The position numbers and the translations under genes are program-made. Shown piece after piece: positions 15,657 through 23,375 of a stretch of 23,375 nt of DNA. Location: assembly GCA_945863785.1 (NCBI GenBank), contig CAMBAQ010000007.1:1-23375 (forward strand), read 5' to 3'. The DNA comes from Chthoniobacter flavus. Its GTDB lineage: Bacteria > Verrucomicrobiota > Verrucomicrobiia > Chthoniobacterales > Terrimicrobiaceae. Each line of letters starts with the position of its first letter. Position 1 is the first letter of the stretch. The notes beneath the pieces were generated by a model, which was given only the letters and a program-made list of their open reading frames with translations, was not told the origin of the DNA and ran no database searches.

Positions 15657-18391
15657 TCCGGAAGCTTTGCGGCAGCCTTGTGAAGGACTCTTTGCAACTG
15701 TTTGACCGCTTGCGGTGAAGAGAATTTCCCGCCTTCCTTATTGTAAATGTAGAAGGAATCCATGGCCACATCCATCTCGGTCGTAATGCGGGAGATTTCA
15801 ATGCAGGCATCAAGCTCTCCCATCGCCCGCAAGAGATCGTAAAGCAAGCCGAGGCGGTCGGGTGTCTGGATGTCAACCAGCGTGTAAGCCGGGTGCGAGT
15901 CGTTGTCCACAGTGATGCGGGTCGGGAGATCGAATTCCTGTGAAAGTCGGTAGGTCAGCAGGCGGGTATCTTTGCTGATGAGCGGCGTAAAATCGTATTC
16001 CTCGACAGTCAGAGACTCAGCGAGGTGCTTTTCTACAGTTTCCATATCCCGTGGACTGCTCACTGGTAAAAGATTGGTGCTGGCTACGCGAAAGATATCC
16101 AGCGCCAAACTGTCGGTGCGGGTGTAAATATCCGCACTCAGGATGTTGAGTTTCACGGAGAGGAAAGCACCGGCAATGCGCTCCAAGAGTCGCGGGCGAT
16201 CCCATCCGCAGACCCACACTTCGGTGTAGCCTTTCTCGGGTTTCGGGATCCAACGGAAGGCCGGCGCGAGGGCGAGCGATTCATCCGCCTCTCGACGCTC
16301 GAAGAACGATTGGAATAAATTTAAGTGCTCGGCGATTTCGTCCGGTTCGTAGCTCAGGAAGTAACGGGCGGGCATGAATTGGAAGTGAGCATCGCACGCA
16401 TCACGGAATCCGGGACCGAGCTTTTCCATGGCCACGTCTCTTTGCTGCATTCTGTCGCGGCGGCTTTGCTCCATGGCATCGACTCCGCCTTCCAGATATT
16501 GCTGGGTTCTCCGGTAAAGCATCCATACTAGGCCTTCCTTCCAGTCCGACCAGTTCTGGTCGCTTGTGCCCATTCCGTCGGCGAGAGTCAAGAGCATGAG
16601 CGCATCGAGGTTTTTTCGGTTGCCGATAATGCGAGCAAATTCCTCTGTCGTGGCGGGATCGTCGAGGTTGCGCGATTGTGACATTTTCGACATCAGGTAA
16701 TGCGAGTCCACGAGTGTGATCAGCATTCTGCGACGTTCAGGGGTCAGTTGTAGGCGGCGGGCGACCTTGTGGGCAAGGAGAGCGCTGGCCTCCTCGTGGT
16801 GACGGGTGTTTGCGGATTTTCCGACGTCGTGGAGGAGAATGGCGAGGTAGAGTATAGCGGGATCCTCGAGTTTTTGAAAAATCTGGCGATAACCGCGCAG
16901 TTTCGGTGAGTCCGCAAATAAAACCGCATCCAGCTTTTCAATGCACACGAGCGTATGTTCGTCCGCTGTGTAGCGATGGTAGAACTCGTGCTGCACAAGG
17001 CAGTCGAGTTCACCAAACTCGGGAACGTATCGACCGAGCACCCCGAGGTCATGCATCAAGCGAAGGGTACGACCGACTTCGCCTTTGCGGGAAAGAATGG
17101 CGAGGAAGGTCTCGCGGGCCATACTTGCGTATTGGAAGGTGCGGTCGATCAGATGGAGTCTGCGCGCGACCAGATCGGCGAGTTCCGGGTGAAATTCGAG
17201 TTGGCGGACCTGCGCGTGATGGAACGCCCGCATCAGGCGGTACGGGTCGTCGTTAAAGATTTCGCGCGATTCTGGCTCGATACGGCCATTTTTGATAATG
17301 AAGCGATCGATTTTTTCTGGTTTTTGACGAACCCCGAAAAGCCGGAGCAGGCCAGACCGTGCAGGTGGGGCAATCGCTTCCATTTTTCGCAAGGCGCTCT
17401 CGGTTATCAAAAAAATGGTCCGCGCATGGCCGTAGTATTCCCTCATGAAGGCCTCGACTCGGCGCAGGATGTTTTTCTGAGGGTAATCAAACGCCTGTGC
17501 GACTTTGCCCTGTAACTGGAGGGTCAGAACCTCGGCCGAACGTCCATTGATATATTGCATTTCCGCACGCGTTCTCAGGAGAAAGTCGTAGCTCTTTTCG
17601 AGATTGCGGCGCTCCCCATCTCGCAGGATTTTTGCCTCAACGAGTTTGGCTGTGGTGGTGATGCCGTATTTGAACTGAGAGATCCAGAGAAGGCTCTGAT
17701 AGTCACGCAGGCTGCCGGTCCCGTTCTTCACGTTCGGTTCCTGCATGAAAACCGTGCGACCATATTTCACGCGAAGTTCGGCTTGGTTGGCGATCCTCCA
17801 TGCGATGTAAGGTTCACCGAGGCCTTTCACGCAGGCATCTTGGAAGAGTCCCTTGAAACGGGTAAAAATATCACGGTCACCGGTTAAGAAGCGTGACTCA
17901 AGCATCGAGGTTTTTGTGACCATGTCCTCATTGGCTTTGTCGATAGCCTCGGCAATGGTGCGCGTGGCTTGTCCGACCTTGAACCCGATATCCCAGAGGG
18001 CCACGATGGTTTGACGTATGACTTCTTCGACCTCTTTGTCATTCGCGTTTTTTGCCTGAAGGAAGAGGATGTCGACATCACTCATGGGGGTGAGTTCACG
18101 GCGGCCGTAGCCCCCGAAAGCCATCATGCAAAGACGTCCTGTGAGGGACTTGCCGACAACTTTGCGGACGATGCCCTCGAAAAGCTCGCGGATGAGGATA
18201 TCAACCATGTCGGAACGCTGGCGGGCGATTTCTCGGCCCCCACCGCCGGCACGATGCCAAGCTCTCAGTCTGTCTTCCTCGACTTGGCGGAAACCTTTGA
18301 AGAGAGCGACGGGGTTGTCTTGGTTGTTGCGCGCTTGCTTGGATAGCTCAAGGGCCGATTTTTCGAGTGTTTGCGGGCTTTCCGGATTCAT
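15653..18391 (-). CDS. glnD: [Protein-PII] uridylyltransferase / uridylyl-removing enzyme
   Basis: Nitrogen-sensing enzyme that uridylylates PII (GlnB/GlnK) when glutamine is low and removes UMP when it is high. The 912 residues carry the full domain order: nucleotidyltransferase with GGYGRRELTPMSDVDILF at 93-110 (metal ligands Asp105 and Asp107), the linker region with VKNGTGSLRDYQSLLW at 221-236, the HD domain with LLHDVGKSANTRHHEEAS (519-536), and two ACT domains at about 723-795 and 837-910 (LVDIQTPDRLGLLYDLLRAM) that bind glutamine. It is translated from the ATG at 18391, overlapping the OmpA-family gene by ATGA, and is itself overlapped by the permease gene. No glnB, glnA or amtB lies nearby, so the neighbours give no nitrogen context. 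No Shine-Dalgarno is seen; coupling probably supplies the start. Confidence 0.95.
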   Translation of the reverse strand: MNPESPQTLEKSALELSKQARNNQDNPVALFKGFRQVEEDRLRAWHRAGGGGREIARQRSDMVDILIRELFEGIVRKVVGKSLTGRLCMMAFGGYGRRELTPMSDVDILFLQAKNANDKEVEEVIRQTIVALWDIGFKVGQATRTIAEAIDKANEDMVTKTSMLESRFLTGDRDIFTRFKGLFQDACVKGLGEPYIAWRIANQAELRVKYGRTVFMQEPNVKNGTGSLRDYQSLLWISQFKYGITTTAKLVEAKILRDGERRNLEKSYDFLLRTRAEMQYINGRSAEVLTLQLQGKVAQAFDYPQKNILRRVEAFMREYYGHARTIFLITESALRKMEAIAPPARSGLLRLFGVRQKPEKIDRFIIKNGRIEPESREIFNDDPYRLMRAFHHAQVRQLEFHPELADLVARRLHLIDRTFQYASMARETFLAILSRKGEVGRTLRLMHDLGVLGRYVPEFGELDCLVQHEFYHRYTADEHTLVCIEKLDAVLFADSPKLRGYRQIFQKLEDPAILYLAILLHDVGKSANTRHHEEASALLAHKVARRLQLTPERRRMLITLVDSHYLMSKMSQSRNLDDPATTEEFARIIGNRKNLDALMLLTLADGMGTSDQNWSDWKEGLVWMLYRRTQQYLEGGVDAMEQSRRDRMQQRDVAMEKLGPGFRDACDAHFQFMPARYFLSYEPDEIAEHLNLFQSFFERREADESLALAPAFRWIPKPEKGYTEVWVCGWDRPRLLERIAGAFLSVKLNILSADIYTRTDSLALDIFRVASTNLLPVSSPRDMETVEKHLAESLTVEEYDFTPLISKDTRLLTYRLSQEFDLPTRITVDNDSHPAYTLVDIQTPDRLGLLYDLLRAMGELDACIEISRITTEMDVAMDSFYIYNKEGGKFSSPQAVKQLQRVLHKAAAKLPE

Positions 18392-19374
18392 TTCGAGGTG
18401 TCGCGAATCACGATCTCCACACGGCGGTTGATCCGCTGTTCCTCGATGGTGCCGGTGGCGGGAGCGATGAGGCGGGTTTCCCCCAAACCGACGGTTTCGA
18501 TCACATCTCCAGGCAGGCCCATATTAGCAATAAGCCAGGCTTTGACTGATTCCGCGCGGAGTTGACTGAGCTTAAGATTGTAGTCATCTGTGCCGAAGGA
18601 GTCGGTATGTCCTTCAATGAGAAAACGCGCGCGCGGGTTTCGCTTCAGAAGGGTGCCGAGTTTTTCTAGGCTGGTCATGGCACCAGGCTCGAGAACGAAG
18701 GCGTCGTAGGTGAAAAGTAAATCACTCGGCATGAGGATGGGCGCGGTGTCCGAGGTGAGGGGGCCAGTCTGCGCAAGAAGGTCGTCGAGGTTACTAAATC
18801 CTCGCTCTCCAGCGGGCATTCCAACCACAGAGTCTGCTGTGGTGGAGGGTACGCCTCTGGCGGAAGCGTCAACTTTGATAGCTGGAATTTCTTTAAGCAA
18901 TTCCTCGGCAAGGGAGTCGTTGATTTTAGCGGTCTCGTTCTTGGCCGCATTCATGGCGGTGTTGGCTGAGGAGGGAGTGACTGTGATCCCCGGTTTTTCG
19001 TCCAGCATGACCTGGTCTAAGCGGGGAGGGGCTCCGGGAACGGGCACGTCGCCCATCATTTTTTCAAAAGAAATCTTTTCGTCGGAGGGTCTTTTGGGGT
19101 CAGGCTTGGACGGTTGCAGTTGAGCCTGAGGGATTTTTTCGGGTACGGACTGCTTAATGCGGGGAGTGATATCAACGCGCTCGACTTTGAATGTCGGTTT
19201 GATGTTTTTTTTCTCAATCGGAGCCACTTGCCTTTCGACGGTGACGCCTTTTGCCCATGAGCGGAAATACCAGTGCGCCATGAGTGATAAAATCAGGGCA
19301 GCAATGAGCAGAGGGCGCCACGCATCGCGATGCGAAACGGCCTTTTCCTCAAGCAAACGTCGCTTCCGATTCAT
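18388..19374 (-). CDS. OmpA-family protein with inner-membrane anchor and proline-rich linker
   Basis: A 328-residue envelope protein. After a charged cytoplasmic N-terminus (residues 1-20, MNRKRRLLEEKAVS...) there is one membrane helix (about 21-36, PLLIAALILSLMAHWYF), a long Pro/Lys/Thr-rich periplasmic linker (about 45-205), and a C-terminal OmpA-like peptidoglycan-binding domain at about 212-325. The latter has GHTDSFGTDDYNLKLSQLRA (255-274), with the N-x2-LS-x2-RA-x2-V pattern, and INRRVEIVI at the end. The plan (short cytoplasmic part, one helix, OmpA domain) recalls MotB-like and Pal-like linkers that hold an inner-membrane complex to the wall, without a beta-barrel. I chose the ATG at 19374; a TTG at 19416 is possible but adds a poor N-terminus. 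First gene of a three-gene operon. Confidence 0.83.
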   Translation of the reverse strand: MNRKRRLLEEKAVSHRDAWRPLLIAALILSLMAHWYFRSWAKGVTVERQVAPIEKKNIKPTFKVERVDITPRIKQSVPEKIPQAQLQPSKPDPKRPSDEKISFEKMMGDVPVPGAPPRLDQVMLDEKPGITVTPSSANTAMNAAKNETAKINDSLAEELLKEIPAIKVDASARGVPSTTADSVVGMPAGERGFSNLDDLLAQTGPLTSDTAPILMPSDLLFTYDAFVLEPGAMTSLEKLGTLLKRNPRARFLIEGHTDSFGTDDYNLKLSQLRAESVKAWLIANMGLPGDVIETVGLGETRLIAPATGTIEEQRINRRVEIVIRDTSK

Positions 19375-19572
19375 TGCGCTGAAGCCTACACCGCCGAATT
19401 TTAAAATTCCACCCAAGAAAAAAGCCAGGGCGCTCCATTGGGGGGTGCTTTTCTAGAGGGAAGGAAAGACGGTGAGTTGGTAAAAGGATTCAGATAGCAT
19501 GCACGGATTGACGCAACATTTGATGCCGGAGGGGATTTCGGTTTAATCTATGAACTAGCCGAATTGGCATCC
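19375..19572. other. Divergent intergenic region between the OmpA-family gene and uvrA
   Basis: About 200 bases between two divergent starts. It must contain both promoters. A possible uvrA promoter is listed separately; no SOS box is evident to me (LexA sites differ between phyla). No coding frame or RNA gene is seen. Confidence 0.5.
19520..19547 (+). promoter_or_regulatory. Possible sigma70-type promoter of uvrA
   Basis: TTGATG at 19520-19525 (4 of 6 to TTGACA) and TTTAAT at 19542-19547 (5 of 6 to TATAAT) are separated by 16 bases, and lie about 25 bases before the uvrA ATG at 19573, giving a short leader. The match is modest and could be chance. Confidence 0.3.
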
Positions 19573-22464
19573 ATGACCTCGAACAAACATTCTTTCATTC
19601 GCATCAAGGGTGCTCGACAGCACAACCTGCGAAATCTGGATGTCGATATCCCTCGGCACCAGTTTGTGGTCATCACTGGCCTGAGCGGTTCAGGCAAGTC
19701 TTCGCTCGCCTTTGATACGCTCTTCGCGGAAGGGCAGCGCAAATACATGGAGAGCCTCTCCGCTTATGCGCGTCAGTTTTTGGACCAAATGCAAAAACCG
19801 GATGTCGACTATATCGAGGGTCTCTCGCCGGCGATTGCCATCGAGCAGCGCACATCTAGTGCGAATCCCCGATCGACCATCGCAACGACGACGGAGATTT
19901 TTGATTATCTGCGGCTTTTGTTTTCATCGACTGGAGTTCCCCATGACCCCAAAACTGGGGAGCGTGTGGCGCGGCAGACTCCACAAGAAATCACCGATGC
20001 CATCCTCCGCTGGTCCGAGGGTACGAAGTTCCTTGTTCTTGCCCCACTGATTTCTGGGCAAGTCGGAGAGTTTCGGGATGTGATCGAGAAGGCCCGCAGG
20101 GAGGGGTTCGTGAGAATCCGAGTGGATGGCGAGGTGATCGAGCTCACTAGACCGGAGCCGATCCGCCTCGAAAAAGCCAAACCCCACTGGATCGAAGCGG
20201 TTGTTGATCGTCTCGTCATTCGTGCAGATCTCGGCCAGCGCCTCACGGACTCGATTGAAACGGCGCTCCGCCTAGGGGGAGGCAAAATCTCTACGACCCG
20301 TCAGGAGCCCTCCGCATCGACTTGGACGGACGAAAAATTTTCTACCGATTTTTGCAATCCCGCCACGGGATTTACAATGACTCGCCTGACGCCGAAGCAT
20401 TTTTCCTTCAATAGTCATCTCGGTGCCTGTCCCGCCTGTCATGGAATCGGGACGGAGAATTTTTTCGATCCCGATCTGATCGTGGATGCAGAAAAAAACA
20501 TCGCGCAAGGAGCTGTTCGCCCATGGAAGCAGGCGAATCCGCGAATGAAGGCCTATTACGCTGCTCTGCTGGAGGGGCTCGTTTCAGATACCCCTGCGCC
20601 GTTGGAAAAGCCTTGGCAAGATTTGCCAGAGGATTTTAGAGGGCTTGTCCTGCAAGGTTCGGTGGATCGAAGCATTCGCATGGCGATCGGAGCGAACAGG
20701 ACATCATCGAAGCCGTTCGAGGGCGTGATTGCGCAGTTGGAGAACCTTTACGCGACGACGAAAAGCGAGTTCACCCGCAAGCGACTTCGTGCCTATCAAG
20801 GGCGACGAGTCTGTCGTGTTTGCGGTGGGGCACGATTAAGGCCGGAAATTCTCGCGGTGACACTCAGTACACTGGATGACCGTGAATATGGCATACAGGA
20901 GATGTGTGGACTGACCATCGCAGAGGCTGCTCTCGCCATGGAAGAACTCAAAGTCGCTCCTAGTGATGTGGAAATCGTGAAAGATGTCCTGCGTGAGGTT
21001 CGACAGCGCCTTAGATTTCTCAATGAAGTCGGCCTCGGATATCTTCAACTCAGTCGCGAGAGCGGGACGCTCTCGGGCGGTGAGGCCCAACGTATCCGCT
21101 TGGCGACCCAGATCGGATCGGGGCTCTCCGGTGTTCTTTATGTGCTTGATGAACCTAGCATCGGTCTGCACCAGAGAGACAATGACAGGCTTATCCAAAC
21201 GCTCCGTGATCTTCGCGATCTCGGAAACTCCGTCATCGTTGTCGAGCATGACGAAGATACAATCCGTGCGGCCGACCATATTTTAGATCTCGGGCCGGGA
21301 GCCGGTCCGCGTGGTGGAGCCTTGGTGGCCCAGGGGACACTGGCTGAGATTTTGGATAATCCCGATTCGCTTACGGCCCAATATCTCAACGGGACGATTC
21401 ACATCCCAGTTCCCCGTCAACGTCTCGCGCCAAGGGTGACCGGTGCCGAAGTTGGTGAAATCGGCGACGGATGGTTGCGCGTTGTGGGAGCCACAGAAAA
21501 TAACCTGAAAAATATCACCGCTTCCTTCCCGGCAGGTTGCCTGACTTGCGTGACCGGAATCTCGGGTAGTGGCAAATCCACGCTCGTGAATGACATTCTT
21601 CGTGTCGCTCTCGAGCGTGACTTAAACCGTGCGAGGTCACGTCCCGGAGCGCATCGCTCGATCCAAGGTATCGAGCAGTTCGACAAGGTCGTCGTCATTG
21701 ATCAAAGTCCCGTTGGCCGTACGCCCCGTTCGAATCCAGCCACCTACACCGGGGCACTCGGTCCCATTCGCGATCTCTTTAGTGATTTGCCGGCTTCCCG
21801 GGTTCGTGGCTACGACGCGAGTCGATTTTCCTTTAACAACAAAGGGGGGCGCTGTGAGCACTGCCAAGGGGATGGTTTCATTCGCATCGAAATGCACTTT
21901 CTTGCTGACGTCTATGTGGAGTGCGAGATCTGCCAAGGTCGGCGCTACAATCGTGAGACACTGGAGATCACGTATAAGGGCAAAAATATTGCCGATGTAT
22001 TGGACATGACCGTCGATGAGGCGTCCCGGTTTTTCCGAAGTGTGCCAGCGTTGGCAAGCAAGTTGGATACTCTTCAAGATGTAGGGTTGGGTTATTTGCG
22101 GCTAGGTCAATCGGCGACCACTCTCTCAGGCGGTGAGGCTCAGCGAATCAAACTGGCGGCCGAACTCTCAAAGCGTGCGACCGGTCGAACGATCTATCTC
22201 CTCGACGAACCAACGACTGGCCTCCACTTTGCGGATATCCACAAACTTCTCGAAGTTCTCATGAAACTCCGCAACGCCCGGAACACACTGATCGTCATCG
22301 AACACAACCTGGAGGTCATCAAGTGTGCCGACTGGATCATTGATCTTGGTCCCGAAGGGGGATCGGGCGGAGGCGAGATCGTCGCACAGGGAACACCAGA
22401 AAAAGTTGCGCAATCCGCCCAAAGTCATACCGGTCATTATCTCAAAAAATATCTTAAACCATGA
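19573..22464 (+). CDS. uvrA: Excinuclease ABC subunit A
   Basis: DNA-damage recognition ATPase of nucleotide excision repair; a UvrA dimer loads UvrB onto the lesion. The 963 residues are slightly longer than the usual 940. The first Walker A is GLSGSGKSS (36-44) and the second GISGSGKST. Two LSGGEAQRIRLA / LSGGEAQRIKLA signature blocks, followed by VLDEPSIGLH and LLDEPTTGLH Walker B/switch blocks, complete both ATPase halves. Zn-binding pairs are visible as CPACHGIG and CRVCGGARLR, and CEHCQGDG with CEICQGRRYN in the C-terminal half, where the DNA-binding fold lies. I chose the ATG at 19573, since a TTG at 19564 adds only three residues. The stop overlaps the next gene in ATGA, so the two are likely one transcript. 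Confidence 0.97.
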   Translation: MTSNKHSFIRIKGARQHNLRNLDVDIPRHQFVVITGLSGSGKSSLAFDTLFAEGQRKYMESLSAYARQFLDQMQKPDVDYIEGLSPAIAIEQRTSSANPRSTIATTTEIFDYLRLLFSSTGVPHDPKTGERVARQTPQEITDAILRWSEGTKFLVLAPLISGQVGEFRDVIEKARREGFVRIRVDGEVIELTRPEPIRLEKAKPHWIEAVVDRLVIRADLGQRLTDSIETALRLGGGKISTTRQEPSASTWTDEKFSTDFCNPATGFTMTRLTPKHFSFNSHLGACPACHGIGTENFFDPDLIVDAEKNIAQGAVRPWKQANPRMKAYYAALLEGLVSDTPAPLEKPWQDLPEDFRGLVLQGSVDRSIRMAIGANRTSSKPFEGVIAQLENLYATTKSEFTRKRLRAYQGRRVCRVCGGARLRPEILAVTLSTLDDREYGIQEMCGLTIAEAALAMEELKVAPSDVEIVKDVLREVRQRLRFLNEVGLGYLQLSRESGTLSGGEAQRIRLATQIGSGLSGVLYVLDEPSIGLHQRDNDRLIQTLRDLRDLGNSVIVVEHDEDTIRAADHILDLGPGAGPRGGALVAQGTLAEILDNPDSLTAQYLNGTIHIPVPRQRLAPRVTGAEVGEIGDGWLRVVGATENNLKNITASFPAGCLTCVTGISGSGKSTLVNDILRVALERDLNRARSRPGAHRSIQGIEQFDKVVVIDQSPVGRTPRSNPATYTGALGPIRDLFSDLPASRVRGYDASRFSFNNKGGRCEHCQGDGFIRIEMHFLADVYVECEICQGRRYNRETLEITYKGKNIADVLDMTVDEASRFFRSVPALASKLDTLQDVGLGYLRLGQSATTLSGGEAQRIKLAAELSKRATGRTIYLLDEPTTGLHFADIHKLLEVLMKLRNARNTLIVIEHNLEVIKCADWIIDLGPEGGSGGGEIVAQGTPEKVAQSAQSHTGHYLKKYLKP

Positions 22465-23375
22465 AGCGTGTGATTTTTTTCCTTCTAAGCGGTGTGATGG
22501 TTCTGTCTGCGCAGGATCTTTTGGAAAGCGCCCGTACCGCTTTGGATGCCGGATTTCCTAAAGTCGCTCTTCTGAAAATGGAGGAGACCATTCCCATGGT
22601 CGGCAAGCCGCCTGCGGGTGATGAGGCAAATATTCTCTATGCCCGCGCGCTTATTGCGGATGGTCAACCAGGGGTTGCTGTCAGGCTGCTTAGCGTGGTT
22701 TCTCCTCATGCCGGACTTGAGAGGGAGTTTTGGCTCGCACAGGCCCACGCCGCAAACGGCGATTCCGCAGAGGCCCTTTCAAAATATACGCGTTGCACGA
22801 TGGCTGCCGATTTTTTGTTCTTCCGAGAGGCGGTATTGGGGAGGGCGTCCATGCTGAGAAATCTGAATCGCATCGATGAAGCGGTGTCGGTGCTGGAGGG
22901 TGCGCTTTCCTGGCTGTCTTCCGTTGGAAAAAATCAGGCGCTCCTCGATCTTGCGGAGTTACAAATCCTCAAGGGGAGCGGGTCCGGTGCCAAAAAAGTG
23001 CTCGCTGACCTCACAGTTACAGAGTCGAAAGATCGAACCAAAAAAGACTTTCTCTTAGCTGCAGCCATGTGTCTTTTGAATCAAAATGACCAGGCCTTGG
23101 AGATCCTAGCGAACCTCAAGCCGTTGGATGCAAACATGGCCGCATCGAGTGTTATTCTGCAAGCTCAGGCGCTTTCCCGTACAGGCAAGGCCCCCGAGGC
23201 CGAATCTCTTCTTGAGGATTTCATTGCCGGTCACCCCGTGATTCCAGGGTTGGAGCGTGTTTTTGCCGCGTTGGACGAGGTTTATGCTGTTGCTCCGAAT
23301 GCCTCTTCGAGTGAGATGAAGCGTTGGTCAGAGGACAAGGATCCGACCATTCGCCAGAAATTGGCGACATATTAT
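22461..23375 (+). CDS. Secreted TPR-repeat protein (partial, right edge)
   Basis: The ATG at 22461 overlaps the uvrA stop (ATGA) and opens a frame that runs to the end of the window, 305 codons without a stop. A signal peptide is clear (MKRVIFFLLSGVMVLSAQ). The rest is helical with TPR-like units, for example DEANILYARALIADGQPGVA, LAQAHAANGDSAEALSKYT, FREAVLGRASMLRNLNRIDE and ILQAQALSRTGKAPEAESLL. It probably is a periplasmic or outer-membrane-associated scaffold; many such TPR proteins exist in this phylum and I see no specific family signature. The C-terminus, which could carry a further domain, is missing. The link to uvrA looks like gene packing rather than a shared pathway. Confidence 0.82.
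   Translation, partial: MKRVIFFLLSGVMVLSAQDLLESARTALDAGFPKVALLKMEETIPMVGKPPAGDEANILYARALIADGQPGVAVRLLSVVSPHAGLEREFWLAQAHAANGDSAEALSKYTRCTMAADFLFFREAVLGRASMLRNLNRIDEAVSVLEGALSWLSSVGKNQALLDLAELQILKGSGSGAKKVLADLTVTESKDRTKKDFLLAAAMCLLNQNDQALEILANLKPLDANMAASSVILQAQALSRTGKAPEAESLLEDFIAGHPVIPGLERVFAALDEVYAVAPNASSSEMKRWSEDKDPTIRQKLATYY

Noticed and set aside
16955..17515. 186-codon plus-strand open frame
   Set aside because: Antisense to the glnD linker and HD region; no own start signal or known motif.
19425..19460. A terminator hairpin between the OmpA-family gene and uvrA (GCGCTCC ... GGGGTGC, then TTTT)
   Set aside because: The pairing is imperfect, and the region is upstream of both divergent genes, where no terminator is needed.
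1..23375. tRNA, rRNA, CRISPR arrays or tandem repeats
   Set aside because: I saw no repeat-spacer pattern, cloverleaf-like segment or rRNA stretch in the gaps, which are all short and accounted for.

Overview
The window looks like a chromosomal segment of a Gram-negative, double-membrane bacterium, most likely of the Verrucomicrobiota. This is an inference. It rests on the FeS-type photolyase, periplasmic and outer-membrane proteins with clear signal peptides, a small lipoprotein ending in a PWNRPQSWEGG-like tail that I associate with that phylum, and the near absence of Shine-Dalgarno sequences before most starts. Genes are tightly packed, and many neighbours overlap by 4 bases (ATGA, GTGA or TTGA).

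Layout. (1) 1-1139, minus: an FeS-BCP type photolyase/cryptochrome that runs off the left edge. A strong hairpin lies just upstream of its start. (2) 1219-1776: gene debris, with the decayed end of an unknown gene and the C-terminal remnant of an IS630-type transposase. (3) 1823-2452, plus: a secreted L,D-transpeptidase. (4) 3512-2564, minus: a membrane-anchored coiled-coil protein overlapping a 60-residue lipoprotein gene. (5) 3670-13140, plus: a six-gene exopolysaccharide operon, in order BcsB-family protein, DUF2334/YdaL-like protein, NfrA-like TPR plus beta-barrel protein, NfrB-like processive glycosyltransferase with MshEN-type C-terminal modules, WecB UDP-GlcNAc 2-epimerase, and a single-domain response regulator. 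(6) 19374-13137, minus: an OmpA-family protein, GlnD and a large FtsX-type ABC permease, joined by ATGA overlaps. (7) 19573-23375, plus: uvrA, then a secreted TPR protein cut by the right edge.

The operon in (5) is the highlight. It appears to be a complete synthesis and export line for a ManNAc-containing polymer. WecB makes UDP-ManNAc. The inner-membrane glycosyltransferase polymerises it, probably under c-di-GMP control through MshEN-like modules rather than PilZ. The BcsB-like and DUF2334-like proteins handle the chain in the periplasm, and the NfrA-like protein would carry it across the outer membrane. It merges parts known separately from Escherichia coli nfrAB and from the ydaJKLMN/pss operons of Bacillus and Listeria. 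The polymer and the c-di-GMP control are inferred, not shown. The + operon and the - operon meet tail to tail, their stop codons sharing the same TTAA.
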